Shown in pieces: positions 1 to 8,204 of a stretch of DNA of 36,755 bases (positions within the stretch are counted from its first letter, which is position 1; every line of letters starts with the position of its first letter). The notes under the pieces were generated by a model that did not search any database, was not told the DNA's origin, and was given only the letters and a program-made list of their open reading frames with translations. Position numbers and translations under genes: made by a program. Location: assembly GCA_029263115.1 (NCBI GenBank), contig JAJCYC010000080.1, forward strand, positions 1 to 36,755, in the 5' to 3' direction. This stretch comes from Pseudonocardia sp. GTDB lineage: Bacteria; Actinomycetota; Actinomycetes; Mycobacteriales; Pseudonocardiaceae.

Positions 1-1
1 G

Positions 2-1942
2 GTGCGCTGCGGGGTGTCGGTGCAGGGCATCGCCGCGGGTCCGCGGGGCCGCGGTCTGGTGGCCGCGCTGTCCGACGGGGTGGAGCTGGACGCCGACGTG
101 GTGGTGTTCTCCGCCGGCATCCGGCCGTCCGACCAGCTGGCTCGCGACATCGGGCTGCCGGTCGGCGAGCGCGGCGGGGTGCTGGTGAACGACCACTGCC
201 GGACCGCCGACGAGCGGGTCTACGCCATCGGGGAGTGCGCCGCGCTGACCCGGTTCGGCGGGCGCACCTACGGGCTGGTCGCGCCGGGCTACGCGATGGC
301 CGAGGTGGTCGCCGACCGGCTGCTGGGCGGCCAGGCCGCGATCACCGAGGCCGACCTGGACACCTCCACCAAGCTCAAGCTGCTCGGCGTCGACGTGGCC
401 TCCTTCGGCGACGCGCACGCCGTCACCGAGGGCGCTTTGGAGGTGGTGGTCAACGACCCGGTCGCCGGCAGCTACCAGAAGCTGGTGGTGTCCGACGACG
501 CGCGGACCCTGCTGGGCGGGGTGCTGGTCGGCGACGCCTCCCGTTACGGGGTGCTGCGTCCGCTGGTCGGGCTGCCGCTGCCGGCCGACCCGGTCGCGAT
601 GATCAGCCCCGGCGGAGTTGAGCTGGGCGCGGACTCGCTGCCGGACTCCGCCCAGGTCTGCTCGTGCAACGCGGTCACCAAGGGTGCGCTGCGGGCCGCG
701 ATCGCCGAGGGCTGCCACGACGTCCCGGCCCTGAAGTCGTGCACCCGGGCCGGTACCAGTTGCGGATCCTGCGTGCCGATGCTCAAGACGCTGCTGGTGG
801 CCGAGGGCGTGGAGGTCTCCAAGGCACTGTGCGAGCATTTCGCGCAGAGTCGCGCGGAGCTGTTCCAGATCGTCGCGAGTACCGGCACCCGGACGTTCTC
901 CGAGCTGGTCACCCGGTTCGGCACCGGCACCGGGTGCGACATCTGCAAGCCGGTGGTGGCCTCCATCCTGGCCTCGACCGGCACGGCGCACCACATCCTG
1001 GACGGCGAACAGGCCACCCTGCAGGACACCAACGACCACTTCCTGGCCAACCTGCAACGCAACGGTACGTACTCGGTGGTCCCGAGGGTGCCCGGTGGCG
1101 AGATCACCCCGGAGGGGCTGATCGCGATCGGTGAGGTGGCCCGCGACTTCGGGCTCTACACCAAGATCACCGGCGGGCAGCGGATCGACATGTTCGGCGC
1201 CCGGGTGGAGCAGCTGCCGGAGATCTGGCGGCGGCTGGTCGACGCCGGCTTCGAGTCCGGGCACGCCTACGGCAAGGCGCTGCGCACGGTGAAGTCCTGT
1301 GTGGGCACCGACTGGTGCCGCTACGGCGTGCAGGACTCGGTGGGCATGGCCATCGCGCTGGAGCTGCGCTACCGGGGGCTGCGCGCGCCACACAAGCTGA
1401 AGTCCGCGGTCTCCGGCTGTGCCCGGGAGTGCGCCGAGGCCCGCTCCAAGGACTTCGGGATCATCGCCACCGACCACGGCTGGAACCTCTATGTCTGCGG
1501 CAACGGCGGGTTCAACCCCCGGCACGCCGACCTGCTGGCCACCGACCTGGACACCGAGTCGCTGGTGCGCACGATCGACCGGTTCCTGATGTTCTACGTG
1601 CGCACCGCGGACCGGCTGCAGCGCACCGCGCCGTGGTTGGAGGCCCTCGACGGCGGTCTCGACCACCTCCGCGAGGTGATCATGGAAGACAAGCTGGGCA
1701 TCTGCGCCGAGCTCGACTCCGGGATGGCCGCGCACGTCGAGGGCTACGCCGACGAGTGGCGCGGGGTGTTGGAGGACCCGGCCAAGCTGGCCCGGTTCGC
1801 CTCCTTCGTCAACGCCCCGGATGCCCCCGACCCGACCATCGAGTTCGTCGACCGTCGCGGCCAGAAGGTGCCGGCCGGATACGACCGGGGCAGTCAGCCG
1901 GTACAGATCGCCGGACCGAAGCTGGAGGTGGTGTCGTCGTGA
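2..1942 (+). CDS. nirB: Nitrite reductase (NADH) large subunit, 5'-truncated by the window edge
   Basis: Cytoplasmic siroheme enzyme that reduces nitrite to ammonium with NAD(P)H. The visible 646 residues start inside the FAD/NAD(P)H-binding domain (residues 1-200; 'YAIGE' is typical of this fold). A bacterioferritin-associated-ferredoxin-like [2Fe-2S] module follows at about 220-265 (CSC...C...CGSC), with a second cysteine-containing stretch near 310 (CDIC). The nitrite/sulfite reductase ferredoxin-like half-domain starts near 355. The siroheme/[4Fe-4S] ligands appear as a C-x5-C pair (CVGTDWC) and a C-x3-C pair (CAREC) at about 430-475, so the catalytic half is intact. The true start lies upstream of the window; position 2 is only the first in-frame codon. 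The stop overlaps nirD by 4 bp (GTGA), which shows an operon. Family assignment is firm. Confidence 0.95.
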   Translation: MRCGVSVQGIAAGPRGRGLVAALSDGVELDADVVVFSAGIRPSDQLARDIGLPVGERGGVLVNDHCRTADERVYAIGECAALTRFGGRTYGLVAPGYAMAEVVADRLLGGQAAITEADLDTSTKLKLLGVDVASFGDAHAVTEGALEVVVNDPVAGSYQKLVVSDDARTLLGGVLVGDASRYGVLRPLVGLPLPADPVAMISPGGVELGADSLPDSAQVCSCNAVTKGALRAAIAEGCHDVPALKSCTRAGTSCGSCVPMLKTLLVAEGVEVSKALCEHFAQSRAELFQIVASTGTRTFSELVTRFGTGTGCDICKPVVASILASTGTAHHILDGEQATLQDTNDHFLANLQRNGTYSVVPRVPGGEITPEGLIAIGEVARDFGLYTKITGGQRIDMFGARVEQLPEIWRRLVDAGFESGHAYGKALRTVKSCVGTDWCRYGVQDSVGMAIALELRYRGLRAPHKLKSAVSGCARECAEARSKDFGIIATDHGWNLYVCGNGGFNPRHADLLATDLDTESLVRTIDRFLMFYVRTADRLQRTAPWLEALDGGLDHLREVIMEDKLGICAELDSGMAAHVEGYADEWRGVLEDPAKLARFASFVNAPDAPDPTIEFVDRRGQKVPAGYDRGSQPVQIAGPKLEVVSS

Positions 1943-2319
1943 GTGCGGCGGTGAACGGGTATCCGGGCGCGGTCCGCTGGGAGTCGGTGTGCCGGCTGGA
2001 GCAGCTGCAGCCGGGGCGCGGGGTCGCCGCGCTGCTGGGGGGTCGGCAGGTGGCCCTGTTCCGGCTGAACGGGACCGGTGACGGACCGGACGGCGCTGAT
2101 GTGGTGCACGCCATCGACAACATCGACCCGTGCAGTGGCGCCGCGGTGCTCTCCCGAGGGATCGTAGGGGATCGCCAGGGCCGGCCGGTCGTCGCGTCGC
2201 CGGTGTACAAGCAGGCGTTCTGCCTGGAAACCGGCCGGTGCCTGGACGAGCCGAGCCAGAGGGTCGAGGTGTTCAGCGTGCGCACCATGGACGGCTGGGT
2301 GCAGGTCGGGTGGCCGTGA
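1939..2319 (+). CDS. nirD: Nitrite reductase (NADH) small subunit, Rieske-like fold
   Basis: A 126-residue partner of NirB with a Rieske-type beta fold. In the expected cluster-ligand positions I see 'DNIDPCSGAAVLSRG' and 'YKQAFCLETG' rather than CxH and CxxH pairs. This matches the known feature of many NirD proteins that the fold is kept but the [2Fe-2S] ligands are lost. The GTG start at 1939 is chosen because it forms a GTGA overlap with the nirB stop, the same arrangement as at the next two junctions. A frame extending upstream exists but is a shadow of nirB. NirD is required for activity or assembly of the NirBD enzyme in characterised systems; that role here is inferred from family and position. 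Confidence 0.9.
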   Translation: MSAAVNGYPGAVRWESVCRLEQLQPGRGVAALLGGRQVALFRLNGTGDGPDGADVVHAIDNIDPCSGAAVLSRGIVGDRQGRPVVASPVYKQAFCLETGRCLDEPSQRVEVFSVRTMDGWVQVGWP

Positions 2320-3494
2320 TCGCTGTGCAACCCACCCGCGACCCGGTGCCGCCGTTGGCCGGGTTCACCATCGCGGTGACCGCGGCCCGGCGGGCCGACG
2401 AGCTGACCGCGCTGCTGGAACGGCGCGGCGCGGTGGTGCTGCACGCGCCGGCGCTGCGCATCGTCCCGCTGCCCGACGACGCCGAACTGGAGGCGGCCAC
2501 CCGGTCGTTGGTCGCCGCCCCCCCCGATCTTGCGGTGGCCACCACCGGCATCGGGTTCCGCGGCTGGGTGGAGGCGGCCGAGGGCTGGGGGCTGGGCGAG
2601 TCGCTGCTGGACGCGTTGCGCAAGGCCACCGTGTTGTGCCGGGGGCCGAAGGCGCGGGGTGCCGTGCGGGCGTCCGGGCTGGTGGACGCCTGGTCACCGC
2701 CCTCGGAGTCGTCCGCCGAGGTGCTCGAGCACCTGCTGGAACGCGGGGTCGAGGGCTGCCGGATCGCGGTGCAGCTGCACGGCGAACCGCTGCCCGACAT
2801 GGTCGAGGCGTTGGAGTGCGCCGGGGCGGAGGTGGTGCAGGTCCCGGTGTACCGCTGGGTGCCCCCGGTCGACATCGCCCCGTTGGACCGGCTGACCGAC
2901 GCGGTGCTCGCCGGCGGGGTCGACGCGGTGACGTTCACCAGCGCGCCGGCCGCCGCCAGCATGCTGGCCCGGGCAGCGGTGCGCGGGCTGGACGCAAGCC
3001 TGGTGGAGGCGCTGCGCCGCTCGGTGCTGGCGGTCTGCGTCGGCCCGGTGACCGCCGCCCCGTTGCAGGCCCACGACATCCCGACCGTGCAACCCAGCCG
3101 CTCCCGGCTCGGCGCCATGGTGCGCACCCTGGAGGCCGAGGCGCCGCGGTTGGCCCGCCAGCTTCCGGTGGCCGGGCACTGGTTGGAGCTGCGTGGTCAC
3201 GCGGTACTGGTGGACGGCGAGCTGCGGGCGGTGCCGCCCACCGGGATGGCGCTGCTGCGGGTGCTGGCCCGGCGCCCCGGCCGGGTGGTCACCCGCGCCG
3301 AGCTGCTGCGCGCGTTGCCCGGCGGAGGCGACGACGAGCACGCGGTGGAGATGGCGGTGGCCCGGCTGCGCGCCTCGCTCGGCCGGCCGAGGTTGGTACA
3401 GACCGTGGTCAAGCGCGGCTACCGGTTGGCGCTGGACCCCGGCGCCGGGCCGGTACCGGTTGGCGGGCACTGCATGTCCGGGGACGGCCCGTGA
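2316..3494 (+). CDS. HemD-like uroporphyrinogen-III synthase domain fused to an OmpR-type winged helix
   Basis: About 392 residues. Residues 1-270 match the two-lobed uroporphyrinogen-III synthase fold ('FTIAVTAARRADELTALLE' near the start; 'VDAVTFTSAPAA' in the second lobe). Residues about 290-385 form a DNA-binding winged helix of the OmpR C-terminal type: 'LLRVLARRPGRVVTRAELL', then 'VEMAVARLRASLG' and 'VVKRGYRL'. The same architecture is known in mycobacteria (Rv0260c, from memory), where it is annotated as a regulator. It may make the siroheme precursor, or it may be a regulator that has repurposed the HemD fold to sense a tetrapyrrole. GTG 2316 is preferred because it overlaps the nirD stop by 4 bp; GTG 2310 is an alternative. 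Neighbours fix its role in nitrite/siroheme metabolism. Confidence 0.85.
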   Translation: MIAVQPTRDPVPPLAGFTIAVTAARRADELTALLERRGAVVLHAPALRIVPLPDDAELEAATRSLVAAPPDLAVATTGIGFRGWVEAAEGWGLGESLLDALRKATVLCRGPKARGAVRASGLVDAWSPPSESSAEVLEHLLERGVEGCRIAVQLHGEPLPDMVEALECAGAEVVQVPVYRWVPPVDIAPLDRLTDAVLAGGVDAVTFTSAPAAASMLARAAVRGLDASLVEALRRSVLAVCVGPVTAAPLQAHDIPTVQPSRSRLGAMVRTLEAEAPRLARQLPVAGHWLELRGHAVLVDGELRAVPPTGMALLRVLARRPGRVVTRAELLRALPGGGDDEHAVEMAVARLRASLGRPRLVQTVVKRGYRLALDPGAGPVPVGGHCMSGDGP

Positions 3495-4279
3495 CCGTCG
3501 CACCCGACCCGGCCCCGAGGCCACCACTGGTGCTGGTCGCGCACGGCACCCGGGACGAGGCCGGCACCGCGCTGATCGGCCGGCTGGTCGCCGCGGTCGG
3601 CCGGCGCCTTCCCGGGGTCGCGGTGTGCCCGGCGTTCGTCGACGTACGCCCGCCCCGGGTGGCCGACGCGGTGGCCTCGGTGCTGGACACGCTGCCACCC
3701 GACGCGGCCGAGGACGTGCCGGTGGTCGTCGTCCCGGCCTTCCTGGCCAGCGGCTACCACGTGCGACACGACCTGCCCGGGCAGCTTGCCGCCGCGGGCC
3801 TGGGCTGGCGCACCCTGCTCACCCCCCTGCTCGGACCGGACCCGCTGCTGGTGGCTGCCGCGGACGACCGGCTGCGACGGGCGGGCTGGCGGGCCGGCGA
3901 CGCCGTGGTCCTGGCCGCGACCGGGTCCCGCGACCCGCACGCCCTGCCGGACGCGTCGGGTGCCGCCGCCCTCCTGGCGGCGCGGCTGGGCACCGACGTC
4001 CGGGTCGGGTTCCTGGCCTCCGGGGAGCCGAAGGTGGCCGAGCTGATCGGGTCGGCGCACCGGGCGGGCCGGCGGGTCGCGGTGGCGAGCTGGCTGCTGG
4101 CTCCGGGGCTGTTCCAGCGGCGCCTCGCCGACGGTGCCGCCGATGTCGTGGCCGATCCACTGGGCACGCACCCAGGTGTCGTCCGGGCAATCGTGACCCG
4201 CTACCGGGAAGCGACGGTGAGTTGCAATTGTGTTCACCTGAAGGTGTCTCCTGGACCGCTAATGTGCCACATGAGCTAA
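3491..4279 (+). CDS. Sirohydrochlorin chelatase-like protein (CbiX/SirB family)
   Basis: A 262-residue class II chelatase-like protein expected to insert Fe2+ into sirohydrochlorin, the last step of siroheme synthesis. The N-terminus carries the signature 'LVLVAHGTRDEAG' (the metal-binding His is in HGTRD, near residue 18). A second conserved histidine region is 'LASGYHVRHDLP' near residue 90. The protein has two CbiX-like halves, the second ('VVLAATGSRDPHA') having Ala-Thr-Gly in place of the HG motif, so probably only one active site is complete. The start overlaps the preceding stop by GTGA, so the four genes nirB-nirD-hemD/wHTH-chelatase are translationally coupled. The last about 15 residues (after 'RYREA') look unlike the family and may be a drifted tail. 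Confidence 0.85.
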   Translation: MTVAPDPAPRPPLVLVAHGTRDEAGTALIGRLVAAVGRRLPGVAVCPAFVDVRPPRVADAVASVLDTLPPDAAEDVPVVVVPAFLASGYHVRHDLPGQLAAAGLGWRTLLTPLLGPDPLLVAAADDRLRRAGWRAGDAVVLAATGSRDPHALPDASGAAALLAARLGTDVRVGFLASGEPKVAELIGSAHRAGRRVAVASWLLAPGLFQRRLADGAADVVADPLGTHPGVVRAIVTRYREATVSCNCVHLKVSPGPLMCHMS

Positions 4280-4383
4280 CGCCGCCGACCACACCGACGA
4301 TCACAATGTGGGTGGTCCGGACCATGCGTCCGGGCCGCGCCGGTCGGTCGAACTTGTTGTCGACGCGCGGGGGTTGACGGGGG

Positions 4384-6936
4384 ATGAGCGATGGTCGGGG
4401 GCGCGGCTGCGCCCTGCCCGGCTGTGACGTGGAGATCGAGCAGATACCCGGAAGGGCCGCCCGCAAGTACTGTTCGGCGGCTCACCGAGCCAGCGCGCGC
4501 CGGCTGCGTCTCGAGCAGTCGTTGCGGCCCGAGGACAGCCTGATCGGATCGAACACCGCCGGCGCCGACTCCGAGTCGTTCTTCGACCAGGTGCTCCGGC
4601 AGATCGACCCGGAACCTGCCCGGATCGACCCGCTCGACGGCACCCGCGCCGCGGCCGCCGCCGGTGCGCCCGGTGGGGGGACCGAGGGGCGCGTGTCGGT
4701 GCCCCGGCCGCTCGACAGGCGGGCCGCCGGCCGCGCGCCGGTCTTCAGCTCACCGTCGGCCCAGGACGCGGGGTCCGTTCTCGACCGCCGCACGCGGCGG
4801 GACGCCGCGCAGCCGGCCCGCCGGCGCGCCGTGGCCGTGCTCGGCGCGTTCGGCATCCTCACCGGTGGCGGCGGCTGGGTGGTCGTCAACCAGCCGGCCG
4901 CGCCGCTCGCGCAGCCCGAGCCCCGCGAGCCGGGAGGGATCGACCTCGCTGCCTGGGCCGCCGAGGCGAACAACGCGCTGGCCGAGGTGAACCGCCAGCT
5001 CGACATCGTGGCGCAGACCACGCAGATGTGGGACAGCCACCCGCTCTCCCGCCGAGCCGCGCAGCCGCCGAGGGTGGTCACCGAACTGCTCGCCCGCAAG
5101 GCACTGCTCGAACAGCAGCGCACCCTGCTGCAGTCCGAGCTGGCGGCGTACCAGTCGCTGAGCACGGTGAGCACAGACGTCGCCGAGTCGCAGCGCGAGT
5201 TGGGCAACCTCGACCGCGCGCTGGCGGCGCTCCCGGACGGATGGCAGGCCAGCCCCGAGCAGCAGGCCACACGCGACCGGTTGGTCGCCCAACGTGACAC
5301 CCTGCTCCGCCGGCGCGAGGCCCGGGAACGTGAGCTGGCCTCCCTGCAGGGCGGGCTGGACGGAACCGCGCGCAGCCCACTGCCCGACACCACAGACCGC
5401 ACGACCCCGCTGGCCAGCTCGGTGGTCGACCTGACCCAGCCAGCTTCCCCGTCGCCCGACCGGTCGTCGGATCGGGAGCCCGCCGGCGGCCCGCCGTCCG
5501 CGCTCGCCCAGCGTGCGCCATTCGGGGCGGGCCGGGAACGCCAGGAGGTGTACAACGCCGCGCCGCCCGCCGGCGACTTCGCCGAGGGCGACCTGGTCGA
5601 ACCGCGAGGTCGCGCACTCGGCCGTGACGGCGGCCCGCCGGGCCGCGCTCTCGGCCGCGTGGTGGAACCGGTCGAGGAGACCCTGGAGCCGGTCACCGAG
5701 CCGGTGCTCCACACCCTGGCGCCTCCGTCGCGCCGGCCCGGCAAACGCCCCGACGATGCGTTGTCCACGGACCTGCCGGTGCTGGACGGGCCGCCGGGCC
5801 CGTCCGCCGACGGCGAGGACGAGTTCATCGGCCCGGTCGCTCCGGTGCAGGACGCGTTCGTCGATCCGCCCGGTGCGGCGCAGGACGCGTTCGCCGGTCC
5901 CTCCGACGGATCGTTGCCGTCCGAGGGGGCGCTGCCCGCGCGGGAGCGGCCCGACGGTGTGGTCCCGGGGATCGACACCCAGGGCGGGAGTCAGCAGACG
6001 GGTTCCGTCGGTCGCAGTCTCCGGGTCGGCAACGTGGAGATCGGCGACGGCATCGTCCGGGCCGGCGACATCGAGGTCGGCGACGGGCGCGTCCGGGTCG
6101 GTGACCTGGAGGTCCGTGAGGGCTCGGTGCGGTTGCGTGGCCGGGAGATCGGTCGCCCCCGTGACCGGAAAGCGCTCGATGACGCGGTCGGGTCCGCGGT
6201 GCGGGCGGCCGAGGACGCGGCCGCCACGGTCCGCCGATCCGCGGGCGAGACGGCCGCCGGCGCCGGGCCCACGAAGCTCACCGGATCGAGCCCGACCGCT
6301 TCGTACGTGACCGAGGCGCGGTCGAATCCGCCCGCTTCGGCGTCGACCTCCGTTGCCGAGGACGGCGGCGCCGGGACCCGCTTCGCCAGCACCGGCGGCG
6401 GAACATCGATCGCCGAACGGGCTGTCCGGCGACTCGCCAGCGACGGCGAGGCGCGCTCGAGCCGGTCGTTCGCCTCGTCCGACGACGACCGGCCGTCGCG
6501 CGTGGAGCGCCTCAGCCAGCGCGCGGAGAAGAAGACGTCGAAGAACGCGTTCCGCGCGTCGTCGGGCTCGGTCGGCTCGCCCGCCCGGGTACGCGACGCG
6601 GACGAGACCGCCCGACCGGAGCGCTCCGCCACACGGCTGCGAGCCAGCCGCGACCACACCGGCGAGCGGGAGGCCCGGGCCGAGGACGTGGGTGGGCGCG
6701 TGTCGCGCAAGCTCCGCGAGCGCAAGGCCGACCAGGAGCGGGAAAGCCGCGGCGACGACGGTGACAGCGACGACAGCAGCCGCAACGACAGGGATCGCGG
6801 GGACAGGGATCGCGGGGACAGGGGGGATCGCGGGGACAAGGGCGACAAGAAGGACCGCGGCGAGAAGAAGAGCAAGAAGAAGGACAAGGACAGCGGCGAC
6901 AGCGGCGAGAACGACAGCGGCGGCGGGGACGACTGA
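4384..6936 (+). CDS. Unknown membrane protein: N-terminal Cys/His zinc-finger-like motif, one TM, coiled coil, beta repeats, charged tail
   Basis: An 850-residue protein whose function I do not recognise. Residues 9-34 hold C9-x4-C14-x15-C30-x3-H34, a probable zinc knuckle followed by a basic helix. One membrane segment lies at about 149-170 ('VLGAFGILTGGGGWVVV'). A helical, probably coiled-coil region spans about 190-320 (repeated Leu, Gln, Arg and Glu). Residues about 546-596 hold four to five copies of an 11-13 residue unit of the form G-[DN]-[IVL]-E-[IV]-G-D-G-x-V-R. The last about 90 residues are almost only D, R, K, G, S and N. With no signal peptide and a cytoplasmic zinc finger, the long C-terminal part is predicted outside the cell. 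ATG 4384 follows a purine-rich GGGGG stretch. It converges on the ATL gene with a 3-bp gap. Confidence 0.75.
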   Translation: MSDGRGRGCALPGCDVEIEQIPGRAARKYCSAAHRASARRLRLEQSLRPEDSLIGSNTAGADSESFFDQVLRQIDPEPARIDPLDGTRAAAAAGAPGGGTEGRVSVPRPLDRRAAGRAPVFSSPSAQDAGSVLDRRTRRDAAQPARRRAVAVLGAFGILTGGGGWVVVNQPAAPLAQPEPREPGGIDLAAWAAEANNALAEVNRQLDIVAQTTQMWDSHPLSRRAAQPPRVVTELLARKALLEQQRTLLQSELAAYQSLSTVSTDVAESQRELGNLDRALAALPDGWQASPEQQATRDRLVAQRDTLLRRREARERELASLQGGLDGTARSPLPDTTDRTTPLASSVVDLTQPASPSPDRSSDREPAGGPPSALAQRAPFGAGRERQEVYNAAPPAGDFAEGDLVEPRGRALGRDGGPPGRALGRVVEPVEETLEPVTEPVLHTLAPPSRRPGKRPDDALSTDLPVLDGPPGPSADGEDEFIGPVAPVQDAFVDPPGAAQDAFAGPSDGSLPSEGALPARERPDGVVPGIDTQGGSQQTGSVGRSLRVGNVEIGDGIVRAGDIEVGDGRVRVGDLEVREGSVRLRGREIGRPRDRKALDDAVGSAVRAAEDAAATVRRSAGETAAGAGPTKLTGSSPTASYVTEARSNPPASASTSVAEDGGAGTRFASTGGGTSIAERAVRRLASDGEARSSRSFASSDDDRPSRVERLSQRAEKKTSKNAFRASSGSVGSPARVRDADETARPERSATRLRASRDHTGEREARAEDVGGRVSRKLRERKADQERESRGDDGDSDDSSRNDRDRGDRDRGDRGDRGDKGDKKDRGEKKSKKKDKDSGDSGENDSGGGDD
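6787..6840 (+). repeat. 15-bp tandem repeat in the 3' end of the preceding gene
   Basis: The unit GACAGGGATCGCGGG occurs twice exactly (6787-6801, 6802-6816), followed by a third degenerate copy with extra G's. It encodes the RDRGD-type residues of the charged tail. Slippage here would change tail length or frame. Confidence 0.75.
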
Positions 6937-6939
6937 GCG

Positions 6940-7209
6940 TCAGCGCCGAACCCTGCCGTCCACCACGGTCACGCCCTCGGCCCGTAGCCGGGCGGACTGC
7001 TCGGCGACCAGATGCTCGGCGCACCGTCCGTCCGCCCGCACCACCCGGTGCCACGGCAGGTCCTGACCGTCCTCGGCGAGCAACCTGCCGATCTGGCGGG
7101 CCGACCGCACGCCCGCTCGGGCCGCCACCTCGCCGTAACTGACGACGCTGCCCGGCGGAATCGAGTTGATCACCGCTCGGGCCCGGTCCGCCGTGTCCGG
7201 ATCCACCAC
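6940..7209 (-). CDS. Alkyltransferase-like (ATL) protein, MGMT family without the active-site cysteine
   Basis: An 89-residue DNA-binding protein with the C-terminal MGMT fold: 'PPGSVVSYGEVAARAGV' (helix-turn-helix region), 'SARQIGRLLA' (Arg-finger segment) and 'LPWHRVVRADG'. In O6-alkylguanine transferases the last motif is PCHRV; here Trp53 replaces the reactive Cys. ATL proteins of this kind bind O6-alkylguanine and flag it for nucleotide excision repair instead of transferring the alkyl group. The start is GTG at 7209 or the adjacent GTG at 7206. Mycobacteria carry a similar gene (Rv3204) next to adnAB, so the placement is conserved and supports a DNA-repair role. Confidence 0.85.
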   Translation of the reverse strand: MVDPDTADRARAVINSIPPGSVVSYGEVAARAGVRSARQIGRLLAEDGQDLPWHRVVRADGRCAEHLVAEQSARLRAEGVTVVDGRVRR

Positions 7210-7240
7210 GCGAGGATAGCCGTCGCCGGTGCTGGTCGGG

Positions 7241-7984
7241 CTAGCCGAGCGTGCCGGTCAGGTCGGCAGCGAGCTCTCCGACCGCTGCCAGCAGGCCGCC
7301 GTCGTCGCGGCCGCTCCGGTCGTCGGACGAGGTGTCCCGCCGCCCGTCGACCGAGCCATCATCCCGGTCGGCGTCGTCGGTGTCGTCGGTATCACCCAGG
7401 TCCAGATCGTCCCGATCAGTGTCCCGGTCGGCGGGCGGCCGACGCGTCTCGGATCGGGAGGTGGATGCAGGCTTGGTGGCGGCGGCCTGAGCCGTCCTGG
7501 TGACCGGGGTCGGGTCGCCGCTCGACGCTCCGCGGCCGGCCACCGGACCGGTCACCTTTCCTCCCGCGTATCCGGGCCCGGCGGATCGGACGGGCGGGAC
7601 CGTCCCGGGCGGCGCGGCGGGATCGGGGAGCGCGGCGGGGGCGGGGAGGGCCAGGGGATCCGGTAGCGCGGCCGGTTCGGGCGACATCGGTCGCACCGGT
7701 TCAACCCCGGATTCGCCGGCCGAGGCCGAGGACTGTGGCGGGGTGGACTCGGATTCCGGAGGTACCACCACGAGCAGGCCGGCGATCAGGAACCCCAGGG
7801 TCCCCAGGGTGAGGCATGCGCCGCCGAGCACGAGCCGCCAGTCCGGTCGGAACCGGCCGTGCCGGTCCGCCCCCGGTGGCTCACCGGGCCGGTGTCGACC
7901 CATCAGCTCGCCGAGGGTGACCCGGTTACGGTCGCCCGGGACCGGATGATCGTCACCGTCGTGCTGCCGACCCGGATGACGCAT
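7241..7984 (-). CDS. Single-pass membrane protein with Pro/Ala-rich and Asp-rich C-terminal tail
   Basis: A 247-residue protein of unknown function. The N-terminal cytoplasmic part has a short motif 'RVTLGELMGRH' seen at the start of several actinobacterial membrane-anchored proteins. One TM lies at about 50-74 ('LVLGGACLTLGTLGFLIAGL'). The outer part is low complexity: repeated 'ALPDPxALPxPAALPD' blocks, then Ser/Thr/Arg, then a stretch very rich in Asp. ATG 7984 is chosen because GGAGGGGG sits 6 nt upstream; an in-frame upstream extension to 8053 lacks such a site. Together with the 4384 gene it forms a pair of single-TM, low-complexity proteins around the ATL gene. The Asp-rich tail could bind divalent cations; that is only a guess. 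Confidence 0.7.
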   Translation of the reverse strand: MRHPGRQHDGDDHPVPGDRNRVTLGELMGRHRPGEPPGADRHGRFRPDWRLVLGGACLTLGTLGFLIAGLLVVVPPESESTPPQSSASAGESGVEPVRPMSPEPAALPDPLALPAPAALPDPAAPPGTVPPVRSAGPGYAGGKVTGPVAGRGASSGDPTPVTRTAQAAATKPASTSRSETRRPPADRDTDRDDLDLGDTDDTDDADRDDGSVDGRRDTSSDDRSGRDDGGLLAAVGELAADLTGTLG

Positions 7985-8204
7985 CCTGCACCCCCTCCGA
8001 GACCTGGTCCGCGACACGAGCGCGGTTGGCCTGCTGTCACTCTTCTTAACCACCTATCGGATGAAGCGGCGACGTGAGTGACGCCGGATGGTTGCCGATA
8101 TGCGACGAGCAGCCCGTTTTGGGAGACGAACGGCGGGGCCTCAGGAACGAGGTCGGCCACCGTTCCGGGTGCGGGTGTCACGACCGTCGGTGCCACGTGG
8201 TTGC
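7985..8204. other. Divergent intergenic region between the membrane protein and adnA
   Basis: About 220 bp separating two divergently transcribed genes, so it must hold at least two promoters. I cannot place them with confidence, and I see no LexA-type box here. Longer reading frames through it are extensions of the neighbours without ribosome-binding support. Confidence 0.5.

Noticed and set aside
4348-4363. LexA-like sequence TCGAAC-TTGT-TGTCGA upstream of the 4384 gene
   Set aside because: Two of six bases in the second half-site differ from GTTCGA, and the gene is not a known SOS member.
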